From contig ML213512.1 of assembly GCA_004369045.1 (NCBI GenBank), positions 680,330-741,363 on the forward strand: 61,034 nucleotides of DNA, written 5' to 3'. The notes beneath the pieces are model-generated. The model was given only the letters and a program-made list of their open reading frames with translations. It had not been told where the DNA came from and did no database searches. Of this stretch, positions 49,574-58,930 are shown piece after piece. Within the stretch, counting starts at the first letter, position 1. Each line of letters opens with the position of its first letter. The stretch comes from Heliocybe sulcata (taxonomy: Eukaryota; Basidiomycota; Agaricomycetes; Gloeophyllales; Gloeophyllaceae). The position numbers and the translations under genes are program-made.

Positions 49574-50820
49574 AACGTCAGGGACGTGTACTTATACAGC
49601 GGCGATAGGCAAGTGGTTCCTCGCAAGTTCTCCAAATGCTACTTCGACGTCAGTTTTCTTGTTGGAGAAGACGTCCAGCAGTAAGATGATGTTCATCGGG
49701 GGGTGCCGGCACGGTGTGCATAGAGAAGGAGATGCAGCGGATGCACGACTTTGACCAGGGGCTGTTTTCTTGCGTAATGTAACATCAGGAGAACTGTATC
49801 GAACGGCAGTCAATTGCATGAGCGGAGAGTACCTGTCCTCTCCATCAAAATTAGCATACCCCCAAGTCGACTGCGACATAGAGCTCAGACTCGCATAGGC
49901 CACACTCGGCGCCAAGCAGTAAGCGCCCGCCCACTAGTGCCCAACGGGTGAGATCGGCATCAGCTGAGACACAAAGGCCTCGACAACGACTATGTTGGTG
50001 GCACACATCTTGTTCCTCCTTTTTGACTGCCATATCCAGTGTCAATACTCCAGACGGCTTGCTGAAGCAAGGCGACGCTCCCGAGGTACCAGGATTATAG
50101 CTTGACCACGCTTATCGATTTGGAATCTTTAAGGGAATCGATCAGCCACTGAGGCACTCGCATCCGGCGCGTGCTGAAGCGCCTTCTGGGAGCAAGGACT
50201 GTCTAGCACTGGTTGACAAGTTCCTGGCACTGACGACTGGGGCATATCGTTGACCGGTGCGGGCTGAGGTTACTCTGGTCTTGCTGAACAGTGACTGTAG
50301 ATCTCGCTGGTGCGTCTCGAACCCTCCAAGTTGGTTCACGAGTCATATCCAGGCTTTAGCAGATCCGACAATGAAGAGAATATGGGATAGACGAGGATAT
50401 CTGATAGCTCATCTGAGTTCACCAAACTATTATAGCCTCCCGGTGACCAACATACCCGTCGAGCACAGAGCAGGCGACGCATAGTCGTGGCCACTAAACT
50501 GAGCAGTTTCGTGCGTGCGTGTGTTCCTCAAGACCATCGAGGAGGCAGAACTGCAGCGTCGATGTGGAGTAGGTACGTCCGGCCGTCAACTGGAGACCTC
50601 CAGAAATATTGAAGTCCTCCGTGGCCTGGATTATGACGGTCATCTCCATCCAGACTTTGGAGATACATGACAATTTGAGAGTATGGGTGCCGGCCAGCAA
50701 GACGCTAGGATTCTTCGCCTCAAACGAGGTTAGCACTGCACCGGAGGCCGGTTATCATCGGAAGAGTAGTGCAGGGACCATTCCGAGAATGATGAGGCCG
50801 AAGAGGACAGAGTCGTACGG
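48883..50820. repeat. Segmental duplication, copy B, right part
   Basis: Near-continuous match to 10110-12040 of copy A with substitutions and small indels. It is cut at 50820 by the Gypsy element; copy A continues 'gtcgtacgggaaacc' at that point. Confidence 0.9.
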
Positions 50821-52332
50821 TGATACGGCCGATCAGGGTTCTGCGCTCCGAAAACACGTTTTAGGGTTGTTTCGTGATCGCGGCGACATTGCGACTCTAT
50901 TGCACGTTTGCTCGCCGCTGACAGCTCCTTGGAAGGCGAGCGACGACTATACTGGCGACCCCGACTATTCACTCTGGCGGCGAGCCCGCAACTCTATTCC
51001 CCGCAGCGCAGCGACACTCACTCTATTCAGCGGGACTCAATGCAAACCGATCTATTCTGGTCTCGGAGACTATTCTTGGACTCGGCCACAACGACGCGTA
51101 AGCCTCGGCCTCCGGATCTTTCCGATCGAGTCAACGGCAACTCGGCACAACACAGTCCGGTCGGTCCCGAGGAGTCTAGGCCATCGAGTCATTCTAGATC
51201 GGCCATCCCACTCAATGTCCCGCCTGTCATTCCCATCATCGCCTTCGCCGCCCGTCGGGTCGCATGCTCAGGGCGCCCGTACGCATCAACTCACCGCCTC
51301 CATCATCGGTTTCGGCTCCCTCCACGAGACGCATCACTCGCCCGACCCACTACCCCTTTCGGCACAGCCGCGCCGCTCTTCGGCAACTACGCCCGCCACT
51401 CAAGTTACTGTAGCACCGCCGCGTCGACGCAAGGTCTCGTACGGCGTGGCGCGAGGACAAGACTCGTCGCGCGTTTCAAGCTAGGCTACGAGCGTACTCA
51501 TGCAGGCACCACGCCGCGCGGAAACAATAGGATTGGTAGGAAAGTTAGGTACAGGGCGGTTGGGGCGGTGCGCGCCTTGTGGACGAGCGCGCGATGCAGG
51601 AGATGGTTTGCGGGAGACGGTTTTCTCTTCATGTGCGACTGCAAGTAGTGTAGCGGCGATGTTTGTACTTAAACCCTTTCTCTTTGTATCGAAAATGCAA
51701 GTTATCTTCACCCTTCATATCTCGTTCTCGGCGCAAGAGTTTCCTCCAGAGTATAAGGCTTTCGACGGTCTTCCGACTTCAACCAGAGTTTGCGCAAACC
51801 TTCCGACAGCGCGCGCGACAAGTGAGCTCTTTTGTTTCAAAGTTTTCTCTTAAGTCCGGCCTCATGCGCCGCCTGTCTCGTTAACCGCGATCGAGTTGTC
51901 TCGAGTTTTAGAAGCATCGCACATCGCATCGAAGGCATTGTACGCGTGCCTCGATCACATTGTGTAGGCGATCCCGATCCCGCTTCCTCCGAGTCCGTGC
52001 GACAAGCGCGCGCTCCGCGACAGCCCGAGAAGTTATCGCACCAAGAGCGCACCGGGTGCGTTAGAATCGCATCGTCAAGCGGAGTACGATACAAGCGTCT
52101 CCCGAAGTGTGCGTATCGAATTGAGACTGCTGCACGACCGCGACTGGTCTGCGCCAATCTACCTTTAGCCCCATCTATACGTCTTACCCTACCCTATCCC
52201 TCCGAATGTCTATTATACCCTTCATCGCCCCGGACCTCGCAGCCATCTAGCACCAAGGGATTGGTGCTATGCTTTGTGGTTGTTGTTCCCCTTTAGGTCT
52301 GTGCGGGTTTCGTCGCGTGTTAGTGCCTTTCA
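50821..52332 (+). repeat. 5' LTR
   Basis: Begins TGATACGG and ends CTTTCA, 1512 bp. The start is fixed by the repeat at 60878 next to a polypurine tract; the end is fixed by the solo fragment ending at 901 and by the PBS that follows. It contains repeated CTATTC motifs in the first 300 bp. Confidence 0.9.
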
Positions 52333-52334
52333 TT

Positions 52335-52351
52335 TTGGAGCCCACCGCGAG
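52335..52351 (+). other. Primer-binding site
   Basis: TGGAGCCCACCGCGAGG lies 2 nt after the LTR end and starts with TGG, complementary to a tRNA 3' CCA. The matching tRNA was not identified. Confidence 0.6.
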
Positions 52352-52737
52352 GGGGATTTTACAAGACGTCAGGGCACGACGAAGAAGATAGAGAGTCGCT
52401 CCAGAGGCAGTACGAGCGCCAACAGGAAATCCATCGCGAGCTTTGCGAACGCGAGCGCGCCGCCGCAGCAGCTGTAGACGAGGCTTTCCACGCAGCAGTC
52501 TCACTCGCGCGCCGGTTACACCCCGAGCTCTTCTCCGAGACTCAATCCGAACTTTCCTACACCGACTCCGACTCGTCCGACGACGTCCCGCTGGCTGAAC
52601 CAGTTACAGGTCGCCGCTCCGCTCGTATCGCTGCTAGAAACAATCCTATCGCGCAGCCTCCCACATCCGTTTCCCCCACCTCCACGCCAGTCGAGCCTAC
52701 GCCTTCTACCCTCGAGTCCCACACACCCGATCAAGCA

Positions 52738-54978
52738 ATGCCCGACGTCACGTCCCTTCCATCGCGTCGCGACAAGTCCGCGCCCGTCTTCGATCCTGAG
52801 AATCCCCGCTCGCTCCTCCGCTATCTCGAGGATCTCGAGGATTTGTTCAAGTCCCACACGACGCTCATTCAGAACGAGGCTGACAAGAAGCGCGCGGCGG
52901 TCAAATACGTTCCCATGCACGAGGAAGAGATGTGGAAAGGCCTTCCCGAATACGACGACGCTGACAAGTCCTACAATGACTTCGTCGCGGCGCTCAAAAC
53001 CTTGTATCCCGCGGTGCGCGAGGATCAGCACTACTCCGTCGGCGACATGGACAGGCTAGTAGGCGAGCGCATGCGCATCGGCATTCATAACCTCGCCGAT
53101 CTCTCTGCGTTCTATCGCGAATTCCTCCTAATCACCCGCTTCCTTCGTCACCGCGATCTCATCTCCGAGCGCGAGCAGAACCACGCATTTCAGCGCGCGT
53201 TCAACCAGGACCTGTGGACGAAGGTTTTCACGTGCCTCCAGATCAAGAACCCCGATCAGCCCGCTGATATGCCTTACGGTGTCGCGGCTGTGTTCGAGGC
53301 TGCTTCCTTCTTTCTGGCTGGGACGCCCGCCACCACTGTGACCGAAACGAAGACCGAGTCGGCTGAGGCCAAGGTCAAAGTCGAGGAATATACCTCGCTC
53401 GTCGATATCATCACAAAGGCAGTCTCTCAATCGCTCGCGCCCACTCTCGCGGCTATGGTGCAGGGAAGCGCGGCAGCGGCAGCAGCTGGCAACGCGGCAG
53501 CGCGTCCTCCCGCTCCGGCAGCGCCCTATCAGTGCCATTATTGCGGCGCGAACGACCATTCTATCAGGCGATGCCCGCGAGTGGATGAGGATCAGCACGC
53601 AGGACGCGTCAATAGGAATGTAGAAGGCAAGGTAGTGCTTCCGTCAGGTGCGATGGTACCCCAAAGCATGCCTGGCGCGAACATGCGCGATCGGATTATG
53701 GAGTGGCACAGGCGCAATCCATGTCAGACGGCGGCAGCGAACCTCATGGAACAGCTGATCTACGAGGACGTGAAAACAGTCGACGCGCCGCGCGACATTT
53801 TCCAGCTAGACGTAGGAGAGCGCATCGAGTCGCTGGAGCACGAACTTTACGCCTTGCGGTCGCGTCCGACGTTCGACGGTGTCCATATGCCTCCGATCCC
53901 CAAAGTAGACAAAGGCAAGAGGCGCGCAGATCCCCAGCCGGAAGCGTCAGGCTCCTCCGCTACGCCTGCGCCTTCCCCGACTCCTGCACCCCAGCCTTCG
54001 ACCTCCGCCACCAAGCGCGATCCTCCGCCTCACATGACGAACGCGCCCATTCATCCTTACGCCCAAGCGCGTGATGTCAATCGTCCCCGCCAGGCAGCGC
54101 CCAAATCGGTCCGATTCGATACGTCGCAGGAGAAGGTCCCTGATGTCGATGATGCGCGCGCCAAGGAACCAATAGTTTGCGCACAGGCACCCGTCTATGA
54201 TCCCGCTGTATCCGAAGCAGTATTTCACCGGTCGCTCGCGTCTCACAATGTATCGCTTACGTCGGAGGAACTCCTCGCCATTTCCCCAGAGGTGCGCAGC
54301 AAGTATCGCGAGATCATCACCCCGAAGCGCGTACCTGCTACCCCTGAGCGTGTGCAAGCGCAGCTCGAGGAAGTGGCCGACGAGGAGCTCTTGTCTCCCG
54401 CGACATTCCTTCAGTTGGACCTGTCCACATACGGTGCATCTGCGAAGGAGGGCGGCATCATCATTCCCGACCCATTCGAGACCTATCTCAAAGGTTTGGC
54501 GCCCGGCGAAATCCCCCTTCACTTCCACGTTGCGAAAGAATCGCACGCGCTGCACTCGATCGTCGGGTTGATCGACAACAAAGAGAAGGTCGAGGCGATC
54601 CTTGATCCTGGTTCGCAGATCATCGCGGTGTCGGAAAACGTTTGCCTCGCGCTCGGTCTAGCGTTCGATCCGTCGGTCAAGGTTCAAATGCAGTCGGCGA
54701 ACAAAACAGTTGACCTTACGCTCGGTCTCGCGCGCAACGTTCCCTTCCAGGCGGGCTCTATTACGCTCTATCTACAGATGCACGTTGTGCGCGACCCCGC
54801 CTACGATATCCTCCTTGGGTGTCCCTTCGACGTGCTGACGCAGAGCAACGTCAAGAACTTCTTCAACGCGATGCAGACCATCACGATCAGCGATCCAAAC
54901 AGCGAGTTAGTCGCAACTATCCCGACCTATCCTCAAGGCAAGCCGCGCTTTCTCGGCAACACCTTTCGCGGCGAATGA
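52738..54978 (+). CDS. Gag-protease polyprotein of the Gypsy element
   Basis: 746 residues from the first in-frame ATG. The N-terminal 250 residues are a Gag capsid-like helical region (L-R-Y-L-E-D-L-E-D-L-F onward). A zinc knuckle C-H-Y-C-G-A-N-D-H-S-I-R-R-C (CX2CX4HX4C) lies at about 265-278. A Pro/Ser/Thr-rich linker is followed by an aspartic protease with I-L-D-P-G-S-Q-I and the downstream I-L-L-G-C-P-F, the flap and second motif of retropepsins. Pro replaces the usual Ser/Thr of D-S/T-G. The frame stays open upstream to 52324 without an ATG, and the upstream codons look like real protein (Arg/Glu-rich, then acidic, then R-R-S-A-R-I-A-A-R), so the natural start may be earlier or supplied by splicing. 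Confidence 0.9.
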   Translation: MPDVTSLPSRRDKSAPVFDPENPRSLLRYLEDLEDLFKSHTTLIQNEADKKRAAVKYVPMHEEEMWKGLPEYDDADKSYNDFVAALKTLYPAVREDQHYSVGDMDRLVGERMRIGIHNLADLSAFYREFLLITRFLRHRDLISEREQNHAFQRAFNQDLWTKVFTCLQIKNPDQPADMPYGVAAVFEAASFFLAGTPATTVTETKTESAEAKVKVEEYTSLVDIITKAVSQSLAPTLAAMVQGSAAAAAAGNAAARPPAPAAPYQCHYCGANDHSIRRCPRVDEDQHAGRVNRNVEGKVVLPSGAMVPQSMPGANMRDRIMEWHRRNPCQTAAANLMEQLIYEDVKTVDAPRDIFQLDVGERIESLEHELYALRSRPTFDGVHMPPIPKVDKGKRRADPQPEASGSSATPAPSPTPAPQPSTSATKRDPPPHMTNAPIHPYAQARDVNRPRQAAPKSVRFDTSQEKVPDVDDARAKEPIVCAQAPVYDPAVSEAVFHRSLASHNVSLTSEELLAISPEVRSKYREIITPKRVPATPERVQAQLEEVADEELLSPATFLQLDLSTYGASAKEGGIIIPDPFETYLKGLAPGEIPLHFHVAKESHALHSIVGLIDNKEKVEAILDPGSQIIAVSENVCLALGLAFDPSVKVQMQSANKTVDLTLGLARNVPFQAGSITLYLQMHVVRDPAYDILLGCPFDVLTQSNVKNFFNAMQTITISDPNSELVATIPTYPQGKPRFLGNTFRGE

Positions 54979-56584
54979 GCGTTCCGCCACTGGCGCGGAT
55001 AGTCCGTTCGACTCCGACTGGGTCGCAGTCGTCATAGAGGCATCCGAAACCCCTGGCACATTCCACATCTCCTCCACATACCCCATTTCTCTAGACGCGA
55101 GCGCGAGCAAGCTTCCCGACGGACTCCTCCACTCCATATACCTATCAGCATGCGATTCTCCTTCAGTTCAGTCTCTCTATACGTCTTCAGGGTCTCATTG
55201 GGTTCCAGCGCTCGACGAAAAACACAATATACAAAAACATTCCGCCGACTCTCTCGTGTCGGTTCTCGCGGCGACAAAGAAGAAGTACACGCCAGTCGCG
55301 CAAAAGATCCGCGCTGTTCCCGCGACGCTCCCAAAAGAATATCGCATCATACGCAACATCACCGGTGATCCGCTTGCAGACATGCCAACGCTCAGCGCGA
55401 CGCCTAGTCCTTTTGTTCCGACCGGTTGCTACACAGCGGAACATCGCGCGGCGCTACACAAAGTCCATCCGACAGGTTTCCTTAGCAGCGCGGAGCTCGC
55501 GCTGCTCGACGACTTCATGTGCAAGCAAAACGAAGCGTTTGCCTGGAACGATGACGAGTGCGGTCGCTTCCGTACCGACTTCTTCCCTCCCGTCAAATTC
55601 CCAGTTCTCCCTCACACGCCTTGGATCCAGCGCAACATCCCTATCCCGCCTGGAATCTATCCTGAAGTCTGCGCCGTGATCAAGCGCAAAATCGCCGCTG
55701 GCGTCTACGAGCCCTCCAACGCGTCCTATCGCTCGCGCTGGTTCTGCGTCGTCAAGAAGGACGGGAAGTCGCTCCGTCTAGTCCACAGCCTCGAGCCGCT
55801 GAACGCGGTCACCATCCAACATTCAGGTGTTGTTCCGATCCCCGACCATATGGCGGAACAGTTTGCGGGACGCGCTTGCGGTGCGATGCTCGACTTATAT
55901 GTCGGCTACGACGAGCGCGAGATCGCAGAGTCATCGCGCGACCTGACCACCTTCCAAACACCCTTCGGCGCGATGCGCCTAGTCACCCTTCCTATGGGCT
56001 GGAGCAATTCAGTCCCCATCTTTCACGACGACGTTACCGCAATCCTACAGCCCGAAATCCCCGAACACACCATCCCCTACATCGACGACGTTCCAGTGAA
56101 AGGCCCACCGACGCGCTATGAACAACCCGACGGCTCGCAAGAGACCATTCCAGAAAACCCCAACATCAGGCGCTTTGTGTGGGAGCACTTCCAGACGCTC
56201 AACTGCGTGGTGCAGCGCATGCGCTACTGCGGCGGTACGTTCTCGGGCTTGAAGCTGACAGTATGCGGACCAGAAATCATCGTCATCGGGCATCGCTGCA
56301 CATACGAAGGACGAATCGCCGACGAATCGTGCGTCGCGGTCATCCGCAACTGGGGTCCGTGCAAGTCGCTTTCGGAAGTGCGCGCATTCTTAGGTACCGT
56401 CGGACTCCTGCGCATCTTCATCAAAAACTTCGGTCACCGCGCGGACGCGCTAGTCAAGCTCACCCGCAAAGACATGCCCTTCGAATGGGGCCCTGAACAA
56501 GAGCTCGCGCAGGCGGACCTGAAGCAAGCGCCCCTCGAGAGCCCCGCGCTACGTCCTATCGATTACACCTCTTCTTTGCCGTAG
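54911..56584 (+). CDS. Reverse transcriptase part of Pol
   Basis: Open in the +1 frame relative to Gag-protease from 54911, overlapping its end by 68 nt; there is no ATG near the start, so expression would need a frameshift or is lost. The RT begins with T-x-P-Y/W-I-Q-R-N-I-P-I-P-P-G, followed by the fingers K-I-A-A-G-V-Y-E-P-S-N-A-S-Y-R-S-R-W. The catalytic Asp is in M-L-D-L-Y, then F-Q-T-P-F-G-A-M-R, L-P-M-G-W-S-N-S and the active-site Y-I-D-D. The thumb region F-L-G-T-V-G-L-L-R-I-F-I-K-N-F is intact. The frame stops at 56582-56584, at the junction with RNase H, where a single base appears to be missing. Confidence 0.92.
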   Translation, partial: SQLSRPILKASRAFSATPFAANERSATGADSPFDSDWVAVVIEASETPGTFHISSTYPISLDASASKLPDGLLHSIYLSACDSPSVQSLYTSSGSHWVPALDEKHNIQKHSADSLVSVLAATKKKYTPVAQKIRAVPATLPKEYRIIRNITGDPLADMPTLSATPSPFVPTGCYTAEHRAALHKVHPTGFLSSAELALLDDFMCKQNEAFAWNDDECGRFRTDFFPPVKFPVLPHTPWIQRNIPIPPGIYPEVCAVIKRKIAAGVYEPSNASYRSRWFCVVKKDGKSLRLVHSLEPLNAVTIQHSGVVPIPDHMAEQFAGRACGAMLDLYVGYDEREIAESSRDLTTFQTPFGAMRLVTLPMGWSNSVPIFHDDVTAILQPEIPEHTIPYIDDVPVKGPPTRYEQPDGSQETIPENPNIRRFVWEHFQTLNCVVQRMRYCGGTFSGLKLTVCGPEIIVIGHRCTYEGRIADESCVAVIRNWGPCKSLSEVRAFLGTVGLLRIFIKNFGHRADALVKLTRKDMPFEWGPEQELAQADLKQAPLESPALRPIDYTSSLP

Positions 56585-57708
56585 TGCTCGCGGTTGACAC
56601 ATCATTTATCGCAGTGGGTTATTACCTTTGCCAACAGTCGGTGCTCGATGCAAAAGCCCGCCACTACAGCCGCTTCGGGTCAATCACACTCAATGACCGC
56701 GAGCGCCGCTTCTCGCAGCCGAAGTTAGAGATCTACGGTCTGTTCCGCAGTCTGCGTGCGCTTCGACTCTACCTCCTTGGCGTACGCAATCTCGTCGTGG
56801 AGGTCGACACGCGTTACATCAAGGGTATGTTGCAAAACCCCGACATCGTGCCATCGGCCAGCATCAACCGCTGGATCGTCTCCATCCTCACCTTCCACTT
56901 CACGCTCGTGCACATCCCCGGCGCAAAGCACGGCCCTGATGGTCTATCGCGCCGTCCGCCTCAGCCTGACGATCCGCCGCAGGATGACGACCCCGACTTC
57001 GATGATTGGATCGATCACCTACATGGGTTCATCCACTTCATCAATCCCGTTGCATATCTCGAGTCTCCCAGCAACCTTGCAGTCTTTGCGCAGGATCTAG
57101 CGGACGCGAGTGACCACAGCAACCACTCCATCGACGCAGACGATGACGATCTCTCATACGCCGACTTCCCTCGCTCCGACAGCGCGCGCCAACTCGACCA
57201 GCATCTGGCGCTACTGCCCGCGTGGTTTGAGATGCTTGCGCGCCCCGACGAGATACCAGAACCCAAGTACGCAGGCTTTGTCAAATACGCGACAGAGTTC
57301 TTCGCGAGTGGCGGGCGATTGTGGAAGAAGAACGCGCAAGGTGCGCACCGACTGGTGCTCCTTCCAGACTCGCGACTAGAGGCTCTGCGCGCATGTCATG
57401 ATTGCGTCGGACATTGCGGGATCTTCGCGACCAAGGCGCTCCTCCTCGAACGCTTCTGGTGGCCTTTCTGTGTGCAAGACGCCGCTTGGTATGTCAAGAG
57501 CTGCCACCTCTGCCAGCAGCGGCAGTCACGCCTAGTCCTCATTCCTCCTACTGTTGCGACGCCCGCTCCGTTATTCTCCAAGGTCCACATCGACACCATG
57601 CACCTACCACCGTCGGGCGGCTTCCACTACATCGTCCAGGCGCGCTGCGTCCTCACATTCTACCCCGAAGCGAAGAAGTTACGCGCCGAGAACGCCCATG
57701 ATCAGTGA
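56584..57708 (+). CDS. RNase H and N-terminal integrase part of Pol
   Basis: Continues Pol in another frame without its own ATG. RNase H has V-L-A-V-D-T-S-F-I-A-V-G-Y-Y (Asp), Q-P-K-L-E-I-Y-G-L (Glu) and V-E-V-D-T-R-Y-I (Asp), then H-I-P-G-A-K-H-G-P-D-G-L-S-R. The integrase zinc finger is H-D-C-V-G-H...C-H-L-C (HHCC), with the first catalytic Asp in H-I-D-T-M-H-L-P-P. It ends at a TGA at 57706-57708, a second frame break. About 90 acidic residues (D-D-D-D-L, D-D-P-D-F-D-D-W) link RNase H and integrase. Confidence 0.88.
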   Translation: MLAVDTSFIAVGYYLCQQSVLDAKARHYSRFGSITLNDRERRFSQPKLEIYGLFRSLRALRLYLLGVRNLVVEVDTRYIKGMLQNPDIVPSASINRWIVSILTFHFTLVHIPGAKHGPDGLSRRPPQPDDPPQDDDPDFDDWIDHLHGFIHFINPVAYLESPSNLAVFAQDLADASDHSNHSIDADDDDLSYADFPRSDSARQLDQHLALLPAWFEMLARPDEIPEPKYAGFVKYATEFFASGGRLWKKNAQGAHRLVLLPDSRLEALRACHDCVGHCGIFATKALLLERFWWPFCVQDAAWYVKSCHLCQQRQSRLVLIPPTVATPAPLFSKVHIDTMHLPPSGGFHYIVQARCVLTFYPEAKKLRAENAHDQ

Positions 57709-58549
57709 CTGGCTTTACGAAGATATCCTCTGCCGCTGGGGCGGACTCGCGGAGATAGTCACGGACAACGGCAAGCCTTTCATAGCCGCGATGGACTACC
57801 TATCAAAGAAGTTTGGCATCCGCCACATTCGCATCAGCGGCTACAACTCGCGCGCCAACGGCGTCGTCGAGCGCCCTCATTTCGATGTCCGACAAGCTCT
57901 ATTCAAAGCGGTGGACGGCGACGCGAAGCGATGGTCCCAGGTATTCCATTCAGTCTTGTGGTTGGAATGCATTATGATCAGACGGCGTATGGGGTGTTCC
58001 CCCTACTTCGCTGTGACTGGCATGCATCCCCTAATTCTGCTAGACATCGTCGAGGCGACCTATCTCCAACCACCGCCCGACTCCCTCCTATCCTCCACCG
58101 ATCTCATCGCTCGGCGCGCAATCGCTCTGCAGAAGCGCGATGATCAAGTCGAACGCCTCCACTCGCGCGTCCTCCAACATCGCATAGAAGCAGCCAAGCG
58201 ATTCGAGCGCGAGCATTCCCACACCATACGCGATTTCAACTTCAAGCGCGGCGACCTCGTACTCATGCGGAACACAGCAATCGAGAAGTCCCTCAACCGC
58301 AAGATGCATGTGTGCTACCTAGGCCCGCTCATCGTCGTGTCGCGCAATCGCGGCGGCGCATACATCCTCGCCGAGCTCGACGGCACTCTCTTCGACAGGC
58401 CTACCGCCGCCTTCCGCGTCATCCCCTACTTAGCGCGCAAGACTATTCCACTGCCCGAAGATTTCACCGATGTCGGCGCCACTCAAGTTCAGCGCATGGC
58501 GGAGCGCGATGACCACGGCGACGAAGACGCGCTCGAACCAGATGAATAA
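57700..58549 (+). CDS. Catalytic and C-terminal integrase part of Pol
   Basis: Resumes the RT frame near 57700 and is open to 58549; the first in-frame ATG (M-I-S-D-W-L) lies inside what would be the continuous domain. It has the second Asp in I-V-T-D-N-G-K-P-F and the Glu in N-G-V-V-E-R-P-H-F-D-V-R, completing the D,D-35-E triad. The C-terminal part has R-G-D-L-V-L-M-R and the GPY/F-like module Y-L-G-P-L-I-V-V-S-R-N. No chromodomain follows. Confidence 0.88.
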
Positions 58550-58680
58550 GTCTCTCCGCTATGTTTTTCTTCCTTTGTTTGTTTGGTGTTGTTCATATGT
58601 TATTTACGATTGTACCTCTATCATGCCAGACGCAACTCCGGCTATATTGTTCGCTGTGCAAGCCCTCCCTCGACTCGGTC

Positions 58681-58720
58681 AGAACTGGGGACAGTTCCAT
58701 TTTCAAGTCCGGGGGAGGGG
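58681..58720 (+). other. Upstream copy of the PPT region (PPT1)
   Basis: GAACTGGGGACAGTTCCATT plus TTCAAGTCCGGGGGAGGGG, 130 bp after the end of pol. It nearly repeats 60841-60877, which directly precedes the 3' LTR. In a Gypsy element of ordinary layout the LTR would follow here. Confidence 0.75.
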
Positions 58721-58930
58721 ACCACTGTCCAACCTGTGCGCACATACATTTTTTTCATTTTTTCGATGTTTCTCTTCGCGTTCCAGATCCGCTATGTTTG
58801 ACTTTGAGGCTTGCGACGTCATATATTTAACAGACATTCTTTCCATTTTGTGCGAGAGCGGACAAGTTCAGATTTCATTTGTTTCAGTCTGCGACATTTT
58901 TCTATGTACAAGTATGCAAAACCGTTTTAT

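Noticed and set aside
52516-53031. Minus-strand frames opposite gag
   Set aside because: Shadows of the GC-rich Gag frame without splice signals or motifs, in contrast to the antisense gene at 58931-60771.
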